Source: Flavobacterium aestivum
GTDB lineage: Bacteria; Bacteroidota; Bacteroidia; Flavobacteriales; Flavobacteriaceae
Length of the DNA: 64,000 bases
Direction: 5' to 3'
Assembly: GCF_026870175.2 (NCBI RefSeq)
Contig: NZ_CP113977.2
Location: forward strand, 3,782,001-3,846,000
Positions 9,301-20,600 of the stretch are shown here, piece by piece; positions within the stretch are counted from its first letter, which is position 1, and each line of letters begins with the position of its first letter. The position numbers and the translations under genes are program-made. Under the pieces are notes generated by a model. It saw only the letters and a list, made by a program, of their open reading frames with translations, did not search any database and had not been told where the DNA came from.

Positions 9301-11681
9301 TCTCCTGTAGCTATTTTTTTCAATGAAGTTGATGCTTTCCAACCTGTTTCTAGAAGTACGTTCCAAATACTTGGAGTCGTTTGCAGAAACGTAATATCAT
9401 TTTCATCAATCATCTCAGATAATAATACTGGATCTGTAATTACATTGCTTGAAGCTATGATAACCGAACTGCCTACGCATAATGGCATGAAAAAATCAAA
9501 TACAGATATATCAAATGTAAAAGTTGCAATAGCCAGTAGCTTGTCTTGGTTTGTAATACCTACTATATCGATAATCGATCTTAGTAAATTAACCACCGAA
9601 CTATGCCTAATCATCACCCCTTTTGGTCTTCCTGTAGAACCGGATGTGTAGATAATGTATGCTAGATCTTCCCCGTTTAGTGATACATTTAATCGTGTCT
9701 TTGGATAAGTTCCTAATTCTTCTTTTAGATTGGTAATATTGTTACTTGTCACTTCATATTCCGATATCTCTATATCGGTAAGCAACAATGATACTTTCCC
9801 ATCGCTTAGCATATACTCTACCCGATCTGATGGATAGTTACGATCTATTGGTAAGTAGGCTCCCCCCGCTTTTAATACTCCTAAAATACTGATTATTAAA
9901 TCCTCACTCCTATCCTGCATGATACCTACAATACTTCCTTTACCAATATGATGTTTGGTTTGTAAGTAATGTGCCAATTGGTTGGAACGTTCTTCTAATT
10001 CCTGATAATTAAGCGTGATGCTGTCGTAGCTTAAAGCTAATGCATTTCTTTGTTTATCTACTTGCGCTTCAAAAAGTGATATCAAGGTTTCATCCGAAGA
10101 TTGTGCTATAATTTCTCCCTGATAGTCTTCCAGTAATATTCTTTGTTCTTCTGCACCTATTAATGGTAATTTATCTAATGAAGAAGAAGTATCGGTAACT
10201 ACACTTTCTAATAATTTTTCTAAATGAACACCTAGTCGCTTAATGCGCTCATTGCTGTAAATATCAGTGTTGTATTCTATGTGTACGCTGATTTGTCCTG
10301 ACGAACTTTCTTTGAACCAAAAGGTTAGATCGTACTTACTTAGTTTTTTTTCTAAATGCACTTCTTCAATCGCAACACCTTCAAATTTGGTTAAGTTGTC
10401 TTTTCCTTCATCTTCAACAACAACCATTACATCAAATAGTGGTGATCTTGACGGATTTCTTTGTACTGATAATTCGTTAACTAATAAATCAAATGGATAA
10501 GATTGATGTTGGTAACCTTCTAGGATATTTTGTTTAACATTTTGAAGTAATGTTATAAAACCTGCATCGCCATCAATATTTTGTCTTAATGCCAGTGTAT
10601 TGATATAAAAACCGATCTGATTTTCTAAGTCTGCATGTTTACGTCCCGATACTGGCGCTCCCAGAATAATATCGTTATTACCACTATATCTGTATAATAA
10701 AGTATATACAAGTGACATGGCTCCCATGAATAGTGTAGTTCCTTGTTTTTCTAATAGCTCATGAAATTGTAGACTGTTTTCTTTTGAAATTTGTACCGAA
10801 ACTTCATTACCATTATACGTTTGTATTGCAGGACGAATACTATCTGAGGCTAATTCTAATATAGGAAGGGCACCGTCCAGTTTTTTTAACCAATAGTGTT
10901 TACTTGCATTTTCGTTCTTTATATTTTCTAATTCCCAACTTGCGTAGTCCTTGAATTGTATTCTCAAAGGCTCCAAAATAGCTTTTGCATCCTTTTTTAA
11001 TCCAACGTATATTGCAATAATATCTCTTACTAAGATTTTCATCGACCATTCATCAGAAATGATATGATGTATACATAATGATAGAAAATAATGTTCCTCT
11101 GCAACTTTTATAAACGCAACTTTTAATAACGGATCATTGTATAAATCAAATTTTGATTCTGCTATTTCTTTTGCTTTATTTAATACAAGTTGGTTTGAAT
11201 TTTCTTTATTCGAATAATCTAAGCTCTCTAAAGAAATTCCTTCCAACGCATTTTGTAATATCTGTTGGTAAGGTTGTCCTTCTTCATATACAAATCGGGT
11301 TCGCAAAATTTCATGTCTTGAAACTAAAATTTCAAATGCTTTTGCAAATAGTTGTTCATCAATAGCTCCGCTTAAACGATAATGCATTGCCATATTAAAA
11401 ACTGTTGAAACTTGATCAAATTGATCTAAAACCCACAATCTATTTTGTGAAAATGATAGTGGATAATTTTCTCTCTCTACCGCAACTGGGATTTCTAATG
11501 AATGTTCTTCATTTCCTAGCTGTTGCAATAGATCAATAATGTCTTCCTTGCTATTTTTTAAGCGTTCAACAAGATCAGACGTCAATACTCCTTCTGGAGC
11601 CTGTACTTCTAATTTTCCGTTATTGAGATTTAACTGAACCCCTTTAGATTTTAATTCTTTTAAAAACGAATATACATTCAT
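399..11681 (-). CDS. NRPS: TubC-type docking domain, then (C-A-T)x3, then terminal C
   Basis: This 3760-residue synthetase adds three residues and ends with an unpaired condensation domain. Residues 1-55 resemble a TubC N-terminal docking domain. The condensation HHxxxD motifs are near 206, 1238, 2336 and 3433, the adenylation A3 motifs near 681, 1755 and 2853, and the carrier serines near 1054, 2148 and 3244. By eye the pocket codes are DIFQITLIWK (Gly-like), then DAKQVALVLK twice (unassigned). The two DAKQVALVLK domains have FYSSGTTGKSKAI for core A3 and YGLTE for YGPTE. All four condensation domains read HHIISDE instead of HHxxxDG. The start overlaps the stop of the FAAL synthetase as ATGA, so translation is probably coupled, and the docking domain should receive that protein's last carrier. 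The terminal C implies a partner protein that begins with an A domain. Confidence 0.95.
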   Translation of the reverse strand: MNVYSFLKELKSKGVQLNLNNGKLEVQAPEGVLTSDLVERLKNSKEDIIDLLQQLGNEEHSLEIPVAVERENYPLSFSQNRLWVLDQFDQVSTVFNMAMHYRLSGAIDEQLFAKAFEILVSRHEILRTRFVYEEGQPYQQILQNALEGISLESLDYSNKENSNQLVLNKAKEIAESKFDLYNDPLLKVAFIKVAEEHYFLSLCIHHIISDEWSMKILVRDIIAIYVGLKKDAKAILEPLRIQFKDYASWELENIKNENASKHYWLKKLDGALPILELASDSIRPAIQTYNGNEVSVQISKENSLQFHELLEKQGTTLFMGAMSLVYTLLYRYSGNNDIILGAPVSGRKHADLENQIGFYINTLALRQNIDGDAGFITLLQNVKQNILEGYQHQSYPFDLLVNELSVQRNPSRSPLFDVMVVVEDEGKDNLTKFEGVAIEEVHLEKKLSKYDLTFWFKESSSGQISVHIEYNTDIYSNERIKRLGVHLEKLLESVVTDTSSSLDKLPLIGAEEQRILLEDYQGEIIAQSSDETLISLFEAQVDKQRNALALSYDSITLNYQELEERSNQLAHYLQTKHHIGKGSIVGIMQDRSEDLIISILGVLKAGGAYLPIDRNYPSDRVEYMLSDGKVSLLLTDIEISEYEVTSNNITNLKEELGTYPKTRLNVSLNGEDLAYIIYTSGSTGRPKGVMIRHSSVVNLLRSIIDIVGITNQDKLLAIATFTFDISVFDFFMPLCVGSSVIIASSNVITDPVLLSEMIDENDITFLQTTPSIWNVLLETGWKASTSLKKIATGEFLPVALGTRLLEMPGEFYNLYGPTEATIWSTYQHIQEVKDLYSIGKPIGNTTIYILDKHGQILPHGVIGNLFIGGKGIAKGYTDNELTTKKFIKNPLNNDEIIYDTGDLCQWDFNGRLIYLGRSDNQIKLRGYRIELGEIESLLQADSQVNQAVVVVKGDFLLAYVTGKEKIDTDHLKTLLLSKLPAYMVPAHILQLEEFPLTHSGKIDKSALQLPKELSTKNYIAPETETEQLLATIWSELLLASQVGIEDNFFELGGNSLKAIQLITRLRNDASLQVSIETIFRNPILRNLAKQIKGIQPKETVVIPKIALQDDYELSKAQRGTWLQVQRQPKAPIFNIFNIYQLKGALNREALQESFNELINRHESLRTIFVSKGVEPRQKIVSREEYNFSIEYKEAKDSNSVIAEFTNYVFDLSKGPLFKGTIVQNDVNNQELFFSIHHIISDEWSMQILVRDLISYYNTLVLGQDVLLEPLSIQYKDYAAWQSSILGSTEFELSRNYWKTHLLDAPRIELASDRPRPAVMSNQGLQHYFSFSKEASAGLKAVCADSGCTLFMGVSAIVYALLYRYTGQSDITLGTPVAGRNHADLENQIGLYINTLALRAQFKGDDNFKDLLANVKETSISGFNHQSYPFDVLVEDLDSSLQKNRTPLFDVVVILQNVDLQFMKSLKMEGIEIEGKDFDLKVSKSDLRFEFIEREDYIECSIEYNTDLYDEARIVRMTVHMENLLTTILENQDQPLKEIDYLEETDTETSKWFEKPVQKVAPQYIHKNFEDIVSLYPNHTALVESSGNTSYASLNAFANQLSGLLLGIGLSADDSVGVLLSSGKELIGSLLSCLKTGIIYVPLSNGFSQARMQQAVSETSMKVLITDDASWSEFQSLSISHEFSHVLVFKASGSSLLGDLGLGNLDLISLEKTSLEVYQVTSSGDYIVSDYRLEHYSEENINVDYPVDNSSYIFYSSGTTGKSKAIVGSQESISHYINWHKNTFGFDTQSRVSQIASVTFDASLKDILTSLISGSSLCIPAKKTRENMVLLAGWLLEEKVTILQTVPSLFRLLTNSLLEQNLSLQDVKEVVLAGEKLYGRDVELWRSIPGHSARMSNLYGLTETTVLKSCYHIPNENLDPGTVLPVGQAIDNSMIAVINDSGLSMWGEIGEVYIKSPYVSKGYLDQELTTNLFVQNPLVTDRKDLVCKTGDLGRYDNNGNLEILGRIDDQIKLHGVRVELDGIRSSLLNLEGIGQVELVLHTDTTADSLLCYYSGTEYGSGELRLLLSATLDRSCIPDYFIYIEEFPLTLNGKVDKRVLPKPSELLRGSNYEAPNGPIETSLSGIWAELLSVPQSSIGRNDSFFDLGGSSLKAMQLITHVYKKHDVQLTIADIFNYSELKAQASLISNSKSKSAYNPIPKTAIQNDYALSHAQRRMWLIEQQIEELSPFNGIDIYRLEGNLDIEALTKSFRKLIDRHESLRTIFILKDGEPRQKILKSSDVEVNIEAIDISTAPERRNILVQELRGPRFDLSQWPLFRVKLLSYGSNIYDLVFVDHHIISDEWSLQVLVRDLVSYYNALVSEQEVFLEPLPLPIQYKDYVAWQYSDIGSAQYETSGNYWKTHLSDAPRIELASDRPRPAVMNYHGEQYHFSFTNEASAGLKEICADSGCTLFMGVSALVYTLLYRYTGQSDITLGTPVAGRNHTDLENQIGLYINTLALRAQFKGDDSFKELLAHVKQVCLAGFSHQTYPFDALVEDLGSNPAPLFDVVIILQNVDLQLMSSLEMEGLKVTSANEELKISKGDLRFQFTEGEDCIECNIEYNTDLYDSDRIARMQSHIENLLSEILSTPKASMKELTYLGEEELSSTDWFEKPVQKVAPQYIHKNFEDIVSLYPSHTALVESSGNTSYASLNSFANQLSGLLLDIGISADDSAGVLLSSGKELIGSLLSCLKTGITYVPLSNGFSQARMQQAVSETSMKVLITDDVSWLEFQSQGISHEFSHVLVFKASGSSLLGDLGLGNLDLISLEKTSLEVYQVTSSGDYIVSDYRLEHYSEENINVYYPVDNSSYIFYSSGTTGKSKAIVGNQESISHYVNWHKNTFGFDTESRVSQIASVTFDASLKDILTSLISGSSLCIPAKKTRENMVLLVGWLLEEKVTILQTVPSLFRLLTNSLTEQNLSLKEVKEVVLAGEKLYGRDVELWRSISGHSARMSNLYGLTETTVLKSCYHIPNEDLDPGTVLPVGQAIDNSMIAVINDSGLSMWGEIGEVYIKSPYVSKGYLDQELTTVLFVQNPLVTDHKDLVCKTGDLGRYDSSGNLEILGRIDDQIKLHGVRVELDGIRSSLLNLEGIGQVELVLHTDNTVDSLLCYYSGTEYGSSELRLLLSATLDRSNIPDYFIYIEEFPLTLNGKVDKRSLPKPSELLRGSNYEAPNGAIETSLSGIWAELLSIPQSSIGRNDSFFDLGGSSLKAIQLISRIYKQYEVQLSIGEIFNHSSLKMQASLIAESKGDTVYSSIKQVAEQEDYALSHAQRRTWLIEQQIEGISPFNGIQVYRLKGNLDVEALTKSFRALIERHESLRTIFILKDGEARQKILKNSDVAIHIETIDISAAPELRDTILEKLRNDRFDLSQWPLFRVKVLSYGSNTYDLAFVDHHIISDEWSLQILVRDLVSYYNGFILGEESSLETLQIQYKDYAAWQSSDVGSTQFETSANYWKTHLLDAPRIELASDRPRPAVMSHQGAQEHFSFSKEASTGLKAICSELECTLFMGVSALVYTLLYRYTGQSDITLGTPVAGRDHTDLENQIGLYLNTVALRAQFSGEDNFRELLAHIKQISVAGFSHQTFPFDLLVEQLHSDVSKNRSPIFDVVVILQNIDLQLMESLEMEGLEVSSANEESKISKGDLRFQFIDREDYLEGNIEYSTDLYDSDRIKRMVADINNLAIDIIEKQSVAIRKLNFLSEIQTKKIAAKRASFADDLLEDY
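1765..3740 (-). repeat. Repeat copy 1: DAKQVALVLK-type A-T module (module 3 of the TubC NRPS)
   Basis: The DNA is nearly identical to 5141-7031 (offset 3291 bases), to 46485-48420 and, over its A3-to-carrier part, to 33805-35270. The boundaries are by eye. The repeat covers the unusual adenylation domain and its carrier. The matches hold at third codon positions, which suggests recent duplication or ongoing gene conversion. Confidence 0.85.
5141..7031 (-). repeat. Repeat copy 2: DAKQVALVLK-type A-T module (module 2 of the TubC NRPS)
   Basis: This is the second copy in the same gene, exactly 3291 bases (1097 codons) from copy 1. The adenylation part is almost unchanged, while the carrier end has diverged (HDVQLTIADIF against YEVQLSIGEIF). 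This suggests that homogenisation acts mainly on the adenylation domain. Confidence 0.85.
8690..10320 (-). repeat. Repeat pair: Gly-type A domain, TubC NRPS copy (partner 43715-45330)
   Basis: From the end of the preceding condensation domain to the A10 motif, this segment is clearly paralogous to 43715-45330, with long identical protein stretches (for example KKFIKNPLNNDEIIYDTGDL in both). Pocket positions differ at 239 (F/L), 301 (T/G) and 322 (L/M). The limits are approximate. Confidence 0.8.
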
Positions 11682-14600
11682 AGTACTATAGTCTCTTTTT
11701 TAATGATATTATCTTCTGAAGTTTTTGAGCTTTTTGCCCATTGTATGATTGAAATTTTTAAAGCGACATCTTCCAATATTGGCGCGATGAACAATTCTTT
11801 TAATTCCAATTTAACCCCTAATTCTTTTTTGATTCTGGACACAATCTGGATTCCTTTGAGTGAATGTCCGCCTAGTTCGAAGAAATTGTCTTTGATTCCG
11901 ATTTCTTTTTTCCCCAATACTTCTTCCCAGATTGAGATTAATATGCGTTCCGTTTCATTAGTTGGTGCAACATATTCTCTGATCATTTCTTCTGATGGAT
12001 TGGGTAAGGCTCGTTTGTCTATTTTTCCGTTTGGTGTTAATGGAAATTTTTCTATGCCAATCAAATACGTCGGAATCATGTATTCTGGTAAGCAGCCTGT
12101 TAAGTATCTTCTTAAAGAATTGTTTTCGATTTCTTCGCCTGTGTAGTAACCTGCCAAATGTTTCTCTCCATCGATCTCTATTCCTACCACTACACTTTGC
12201 TGTACGCCTTCATAGCTTATCATTGCCGATATTATCTCTTCCAGCTCTATTCGATAACCTCGAATTTTTATCTGATGGTCTATTCGTCCGTAGTATTTTA
12301 TGCTTCCTTCTTCATTCCAACTACATAAATCTCCTGTGTTGTACATTACTGTGTTTTCCTGATACGGATGGCTGATGAATGACTTTTGGGTCAGCTCTTC
12401 CTTGTTTTGATAACCTACTGCGATTCCGGTACCGCTCATGTATAATGTGCCTATCACTCCAATTGGTACTAACTGTAATTTGTCATCTAAGATGTATGAC
12501 TGCATGTTGTCTACCGGGCGTCCGATGTATGGAATATCTTGTGTTTCTTTTACCTTTTTATAGGTTGAATAAACCGTGGTTTCCGTTGGCCCATACATAT
12601 TCCATATCGTTTCTGTACTCTGAATCAACGATTCCCCTAAGGATAGTGATAAGGCTTCTCCTCCTGTTATGGCACGAACTTTATTGCTTCCCTGCCATCC
12701 TGCATCTACTAACATCTGCCAAAACCCTGGTGTTGCCTGCATGATGCTTGGGTTGTACTTTTCAAACAATTCTATAATGGCTTCCGGTGATTTCAGTGAT
12801 GGTGTTGATGCTATTATGACACTGGCGCCTACATGTAATGGCAGGAACAATTCTACCACTGACATGTCAAAAGCATAGGTTGTTACGGCCAGTAAGGAAT
12901 CTGATGCTTTGGCCGATACTTCGGCTTCCATAGCATACATCAGGTTGGTGACGGATTTGTGACGGATCTTTACTCCTTTTGGGGTTCCTGTTGATCCTGA
13001 TGTATATATCATATACGCCAGATCTTCTTCATTCACCAATACTGTTGCTAATTCTCTGCTATATGTAGATAATGCGTCTATTTCTTCTGGCAGCTTCATT
13101 ACTTTAATTCCTGATTCGTCTTTGTATACGGTATCGGAAACTAATAAGGCTGTTCCGCCATCTTCTAATATGTAACTGATTCTTGACGCCGGATAACTTT
13201 TATCAATTGGTAAATAAATCCCGCCCAGTTTTAGGATACTTAACATGGAGATTAGCATCCATTCGCTTCGATCTACCAATAATCCCACACTATCTCCTTG
13301 TGTAATGCCATAATTGTCTTTTAAATAATTTGACAATTGGTTTACCCTTGCATCTAATTCTCCATAACTTAATTCCTGATCTGCATAACATACCGCTATG
13401 GCTTCTGGCGTCTTGCTTACATTTTGCTCATATCTTGCTAGAAAACTGCCTTTTAATGGGTAGTCTTTTGACGTGGCATTAAACTCTTCCAAGATTTGTG
13501 TGCGTTCTGCCTGTGATAGATAATTATACTTTCCTATACTGGTTTGCGGTGCTGCAACTACTAATTGCAATAGCTCTTCCAGATGTGATGCCATTCTCGT
13601 TATTCGCGATGCTGAAAATAACGAGGTGTTGTACTCGATTGTCAGATGTAAATTATCTTCTCGTTTGCTGAAGTAAAAAGTGATGTCGAATTTACTCGTT
13701 TCTTCTTCTACATATTCTTCCCCGATGGTAATATCAGTGAAGGAAAGCTTTTTATCATAACGTTCCATATCTTCCAGAACAACCATTACATCAAATAATG
13801 GTGAACGACTTAAATCTCGAGAAGTATTTAATTCCTCTACCAATAAATCAAAAGGATACGATTGATGCTCATACGCATCTAAGCACGTTTCTTTTACTTC
13901 CGCTAACAAAGCTTCATAACTCATATCGCCAGAAACTTCATCTCTAAGTGCCAATGTGTTTAGATAAAATCCTATCTGATTCTCTAAATCCGGATGTATT
14001 CTGCCAGAGATTGGAGTCCCGATAATTATGTCTTTGGCTCCTGTGTAACGGTATAGCAGCATTTTTACCAAAGAAAGTACGCCCATAAACAATGACGAAT
14101 CCTGATGTTCTAAAAGCGAATGAAACTTTTTACTTGTTTCCTGCCTAAACGTGCGCTGTATACGTTTTCCTTTAAAGGTTTGTTGAATCGTTCTTGGAAA
14201 ACAGGTTGGAAGATCTAACGGCGTAATTTCTCCTGAGAATTTTTCTAACCAATACGATTTATGAATCGATTCTTCCTGCTTTTTCGATACTTGCTGCCAT
14301 ACCGCAAAATCTTTGTAATGAATGGTTAATTCATCCAGAACTTTTTGATTTCCGTTAGTTTTAGCGTTGTATAATTGCTGTAATTCTCTAATTAATATCT
14401 GAACAGAAATTTCATCTGCTATAATATGATGCATATTTATAAACAGAAAATATTTTTCTTCTGTACGTTTAAACGCATATACTCTTAACAATGGTCCCGT
14501 AGATAGGTTAAAAGCTGTATTATATGTTTTGAAAACGGTATCAACTAAGGTTTCATCATCTTCTGTTTTATCTTCCCAATTAATACTTTCAATTACAAAA

Positions 14601-17600
14601 TCATTAGTTTCATAAGCTTTCACATATTGTTTTACTTCTTCATCTTTCCATTGAAATACGGTTCGTAAACTTTCATGTCTCTTTATTAGTTCATTGAAAG
14701 CGTACGACAATACTTCTATATTTAGCGTGCCTTGCAACCAATGCCCAAATGGAATATTATATGCAATTGAGGATTCATTTAACTGATCCAAAAACCATAG
14801 TCTTCTTTGGGCGTATGATAATGGGTATCCTTCTTGAACAGCTGCCACAGGAATTGGTTCGTATAACGTTTCCTCCATAGTAGCCAAGACATCAGACTGC
14901 TCTTTTAGCACCGGATATAAGAATATCTCTTTTAAACCCATTGCTACCGAGAATTCTTCCTGTATTCTGTTAGCAATTTGAACTGCTTTTAGGGAATGTC
15001 CGCCTAACTCGAAAAAATTATCTGTGATTCCGATTCTATCTAATTGCAATACAGTTTCCCAGATTTTAATTAGTTTTTGATCTCTTTCGTTTCTGGCTTC
15101 TTGATATTCTTTTTCCGAAAATAATACTGGATCCGGTAATTGGTTTATGGCTATTTTTCCATTGGCAGTCATCGGGAAAGATTCCATCGTTACCAGATAG
15201 GTTGGTATCATGTAATCCGGTAATTCGTCCCGCAAATATTCACGCAATGCGTTTTCTGTGCTTTCTCCCATAAAGTAACCCACTAAATGCTGGATTCCAT
15301 GAGATTTACAGCCTATTACATGACTGTCTGTAACTCCCTCAAAAGACATAATGGCTCGGGCAACTTCTATTGCTTCAACACGATAACCACGAACTTTTAG
15401 CTGATGGTCTTTTCTACCCATAAAATGGATATTTCCTGTGGCATCCCAATAGCCTAAGTCTCCTGTTTTGTATAGTTTTCCTTTACCAAATGGGTTTTCC
15501 AAAAAACGCTCCTCTGTTTGTAATGGCTCATTGTGATAACCTAGGGCTATTCCCTTTCCGCCTAAATACAACTCTCCTATAACATACAGTGGTTGCAGTT
15601 CTAAACTGTCATTGCAGATGTAAATATCCCTATTGAAAATAGGCGAGCCTATGCAGTTTGAATCACTTGTGTTTTTTATCTCATAATAGCTTGTACAAAC
15701 GGTTCCTTCAGTTGGACCATAAGTGTTGTACAGTTTTACTTTTGATGGAAAGCTTGAAATGTATGCTAACTTTAAGACATCTCCCCCACTGATTACGATT
15801 CGTAATGAAGGTAAATTTTTATCAGTTAGTAATTCGTTGATACTTTGTATCACTAATGGCGTACTGCTTAATATGGTAACATCGTGTTTTTCTGTTAAAT
15901 CAAGTAAGGCTTCTACATCTTTTCCGCCAGACGGTGTTAGTATTAATTCACCTCCTGTACTTAATATTGGGTAAATTTCTTCGACACTGGTATCAAAACA
16001 ATAGGATGATTGCTGAATGACTACATCATTGGCAGTGAGTTCAAAATAGCTGATAAAGGTTTCTGTATAATCCAACAATGAACTGTGGCTAATAACCACT
16101 CCCTTTGGTTTTCCTGTTGTTCCCGAGGTATACATCAAATACGCTGGAGTATCTTTTCCCGGCGTGATTCCTTTATAATTGCTATTGTATTTTGATAACT
16201 GGGTATTGTTTAATTTTAATTTTGTTACTGATGTGGCAACTTCTACATCATTACTGATGATTAAAAGGTTCAATCCGCTGTCTTCTATCAGGTAGTTTTG
16301 ACGCGCTACAGGGTATTCTTGGTCTATAGGAACATAGGCTGCTCCTGTTTTTAAAACTCCCAGCATGCTAATTATCATATCAAAACCTCGATTGGTCATT
16401 AAGCCTATGATATCTCCGCTTTTTACCTGATAAGCATTCGCTAACTGATCTGCCAATTGATTAGAAAGTTCTTCTAATTGCCTATAGCTAAGACTTTCTC
16501 CCTGATAGGTCAGACATTTTGATTCCGGTGTTTTAGATACTTGTTTTCTGAACAAGTCCAGTATAGATCCTGATTCATATTGTTTTATTTCCCCCTGACT
16601 AATCTTTAGAATTGCTGTTTGTTCTGATTCTGACAGGATACGGCAGCTTTCTATCGTTTGTGCCGGATTTGCTATAACTGCTGAGAGTACATTTTCTAGT
16701 GATTCTACTAGAATTTCTAATTGTTCTGCATTGTAAATTGCTGTATTGTAACGAACCGTCAATGATAGTGTATCCTCTGTTTCTTTGAATTCTAATAACA
16801 AATCGTTCAGACTCGTTGGTGTTTCTATGGTTTGGCTTGTAATGGATACCTCTTCGATCAGGTCATTAAAACCTAATGCATTTTCGAAGTTTTGAAACAA
16901 TACCAACACATCTAACAACGGTAGTTTACCCATTATTCTGGGTAATCCTAATTCTGTGATTAGACTGTCAAAAGGATACGACTGATGACTGTAACTTGCC
17001 AATAATTCCTCATGCACTGCTGAGAGTAATTCTGTAAAACTGTTTTCACTTGAAAATTCTATGCGGATTGGTAGTAAGTTTAAATAATAGCCTACCTGAT
17101 TTTCTAAATCCTGATGTATTCTTCCGGCTGTATCGGTTCCGATAATGAGGTCCGTCTTTCCTGTAAGCTGATAGAATACTCCGCTTAACACGCTCATGAT
17201 TCCTGTAAAAGTCGTCACATGATGTGAGGCGCAAAGTTCTTTTAATGCTTTGCTGATTTCTTTACTGAAACTATGGTGCAAATAGGCTCCTGAAAATAAC
17301 AATGAATCACCTCCGTTTTTGGAGAATGGCAATTCTAAACTTGGTAATTCTCCTGAAAAACGATTTAACCAATACATGCGGGAAGCTTCATAAGACGCTG
17401 TTGCTGTATAAGAATCATACCAGGCTACATAATCTTTGTATTGTAATCGCAACGGCGAAAGTGAGGCTTCGTTTCCTGAACTAAACGCTTTATAAAGAGA
17501 TCGTAATTCTTTACTAATAATATCAACTGACCAGCCATCGCTGATAATATGATGAATTACAAATATAAAATAGTGCTGAGATTCGGATATTTTTATTAGT

Positions 17601-20600
17601 TCTACACGAAGTAACGGTCCTTCGGACAAATCAAAACTAAGACTCGCAAAATCCTGTGCACGTGATTTTGCCAATAATTCCGGTTCTGATTCTGCACTGA
17701 AATCCAATACACTAATTTCAAAGTTAAAAGAAGCCTCTGGAATTACCTTTTGATATACTTCGCCTCCTTCCGTTCTGAAAACGGTTCGTAAACTATCATG
17801 ACGGTTTACAATGATTTTCATTGCATTGACAAAAGCCGTTGGATTGAATGCTTTGCTTCCTGATTCTATATTACATAACCAGCATAGGTTGAATGATTGT
17901 TTTGCGATTCCGAGTTGATCCAAAAACCATAGTCTTCTTTGGGCGTATGATAATGGGTATCCTTCTTGAACTGATGCCGTCGGAATTGGTTCGTATAACG
18001 ATTCCTCCATAGTAGCCAGGACATCGGATTGTTCTTTTAGCACCGGATATAAGAATATCTCTTTTAAACCCATTGCTACCGAGAATTCTTCCTGTATTCT
18101 GTTGGCAATTTGAACTGCTTTTAAAGAATGTCCGCCTAACTCAAAGAAATTATCCGTGATTCCTATTGTATCTAATTGCAATACGGTTTCCCAGATTTTA
18201 ATCAATTTTTGATCTCTTTCGTTTCTGGCTTCTTGATATTCTTTTTCCGAAAATAATATCGGATCTGGTAATTGGTCTATGGCTATTTTTCCATTGGCTG
18301 TCATGGGGAAAGATTCCATTGCTACCAGATAGGTTGGTATCATGTAATCCGGTAATTCGCCCCGCAAATATTCACGTAATGCGTTTTCTGTGCTTTCTCC
18401 CGTAAAGTAACCTACTAAGTGCTGGATTCCATGAGATTTACAGCCTATTACATGACTGTCCGTAATTCCTTCAAAAGACATAATGGCTCGGGCTACTTCT
18501 ATTGCTTCAACACGATAACCACGAACTTTTAGCTGATGGTCTTTTCTACCCATAAAATGGATATTTCCTGTGGCATCCCAATAGCCTAAGTCGCCTGTTT
18601 TGTATAGTTTTCCTTTACCAAATGGGTTTTCAAGGAAATGTTCTTCTGTTTGTAATGGCTCATTGTGATAACCTAGGGCTATTCCTTTTCCGCCTAAATA
18701 CAACTCTCCAATAACATACAGTGGCTGCAGTTCTAAACTGTCATTACAGATGTAAATGTCTCTGTTGAAAATAGGTGAACCAATGCAATTTGTAGCACTT
18801 GTGTTTTCTATTTCATAATAACTTGTACAAACGGTCCCTTCTGTTGGTCCATAGGTGTTGTACAATTTTACTTTTGATGAAAAGTTTGAAATGTATGTTA
18901 ACTTTAAAACATCCCCTCCACTGATTACGATTCGTAATGAAGATAAATTTTTATCGTTTACTAATTCGTTGATGCTTTGTATGACTAATGGTGTACTGCT
19001 TAATACGGTAACATGGTGTTTTTCTGTTAGATTCAGCAAGACTTCGACATCTTTTCCGCCGGATGGTGTTAGTATTAATTCGCCTCCTGTACTTAATATT
19101 GGGTAAATTTCTTCGACACTGGTATCAAAACAATAGGATGATTGCTGAATGACTACATCATTGGCAGTGAGTTCAAAATAACTGATAAAGGTTTCCGTAT
19201 AATCCAACAATGAACTGTGGCTAATGATCACTCCCTTTGGTTTTCCTGTTGTGCCTGAGGTGTACATCAAATACGCTGGAGTATCTTTTCCCGGCGTGAT
19301 TCCTTTATAATTGCTATTGTATTTTGATAACTGGCTATTATTTAATTTTAATTTTCTAACTGCTGCGTCAACTTCTACATCACTACTGATAATTAATACG
19401 TTTAATCCGCTGTCTTCTATCAGGTAGTTTTGACGCGCTACAGGGTATTCTTTGTCTATAGGAACATAGGCTGCTCCTGTTTTTAAAACTCCGAGCATGC
19501 TAATTATCATATCAAAACCTCGATTGGTCATTAAGCCTACGATATCTCCGCTTTTTACCTGATAATCATTCGCTAACTGATCTGCCAATTGATTAGAAAG
19601 TTCTTCTACTTGCCCATAACTAAGGCTTTCTCCCTGATAGGTCAGACATTTTGATTCCGGTGTTTTAGATACTTGTTTTCTGAACAAGTCCAGTATAGAT
19701 CCTGATTCATATTGTTTTGTTTCCCCCTGACTAATCTTTAGAATTGCTGCTTCTTCCGATTCTGATAGGATACTACAACTTTCAATCCTTTGCAATGGAT
19801 TTGCTATAACTGCTGAGAGTACATTTTCCAGTGATTCTACTAAAACTTCTAATTGCTCTGCATTGTAAATTGCTGTATTGTAACGAACCGTCAATGATAG
19901 TGTATCCTCCGTTTCTTTGAATTCCAATAACAAATCGTTCAGACTCGTTGGTGTTTCTATGGTTTGGCTTGTAATGGATATATCTTCTATCAGGTCATTA
20001 AAACCTAATGCATTTTCGAAGTTTTGGAATAATACCAACACATCTAACAGCGGTAGTTTGCCCATTATTCTGGGTAATCCCAATTCTGTGATTAGACTGT
20101 CAAAAGGATACGACTGATGACTGTAACTTGCCAATAATTCCTCATGCACTGCTGAGAGTAATTCTGTAAAGCTGTTTTCTCCTGAAAATTCTATGCGGAT
20201 TGGTAGTAAGTTTAAATAATAGCCTACCTGATTTTCTAAATCCTGATGCATTCTTCCGGCTGTATCGGTTCCGATAATAAGGTCTGTCTTTCCTGTAAGC
20301 TGATAGAATACTCCGCTTAACACGCTCATGATTCCTGTAAAAGTCGTCACATGATGTAAGGCGCAAAGTTCTTTTAATGCTTTGCTGATTTCTTTACTGA
20401 AACTATGGTGCAAATAGGCTCCTGAAAATGACAATGAATCACCTCCGTTTTTGGAGAATGGCAATTCTAAACTTGGCAATTCTCCTGAAAAACGATCTAA
20501 CCAATAGGCTCGTGAGACTTGGTAAGATGCTGTTGCTGTATAAGAATCATACCAGGCTACATAATCTTTGTATTGTAATCGCAACGGCAAGAGTGAGGAT

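Noticed and set aside
17046..20366. Short alternative-frame minus-strand ORFs at 17046-17234 and 20142-20366
   Set aside because: They lie inside the FAAL NRPS in another frame, 3132 bases apart, as expected from the module repeat.
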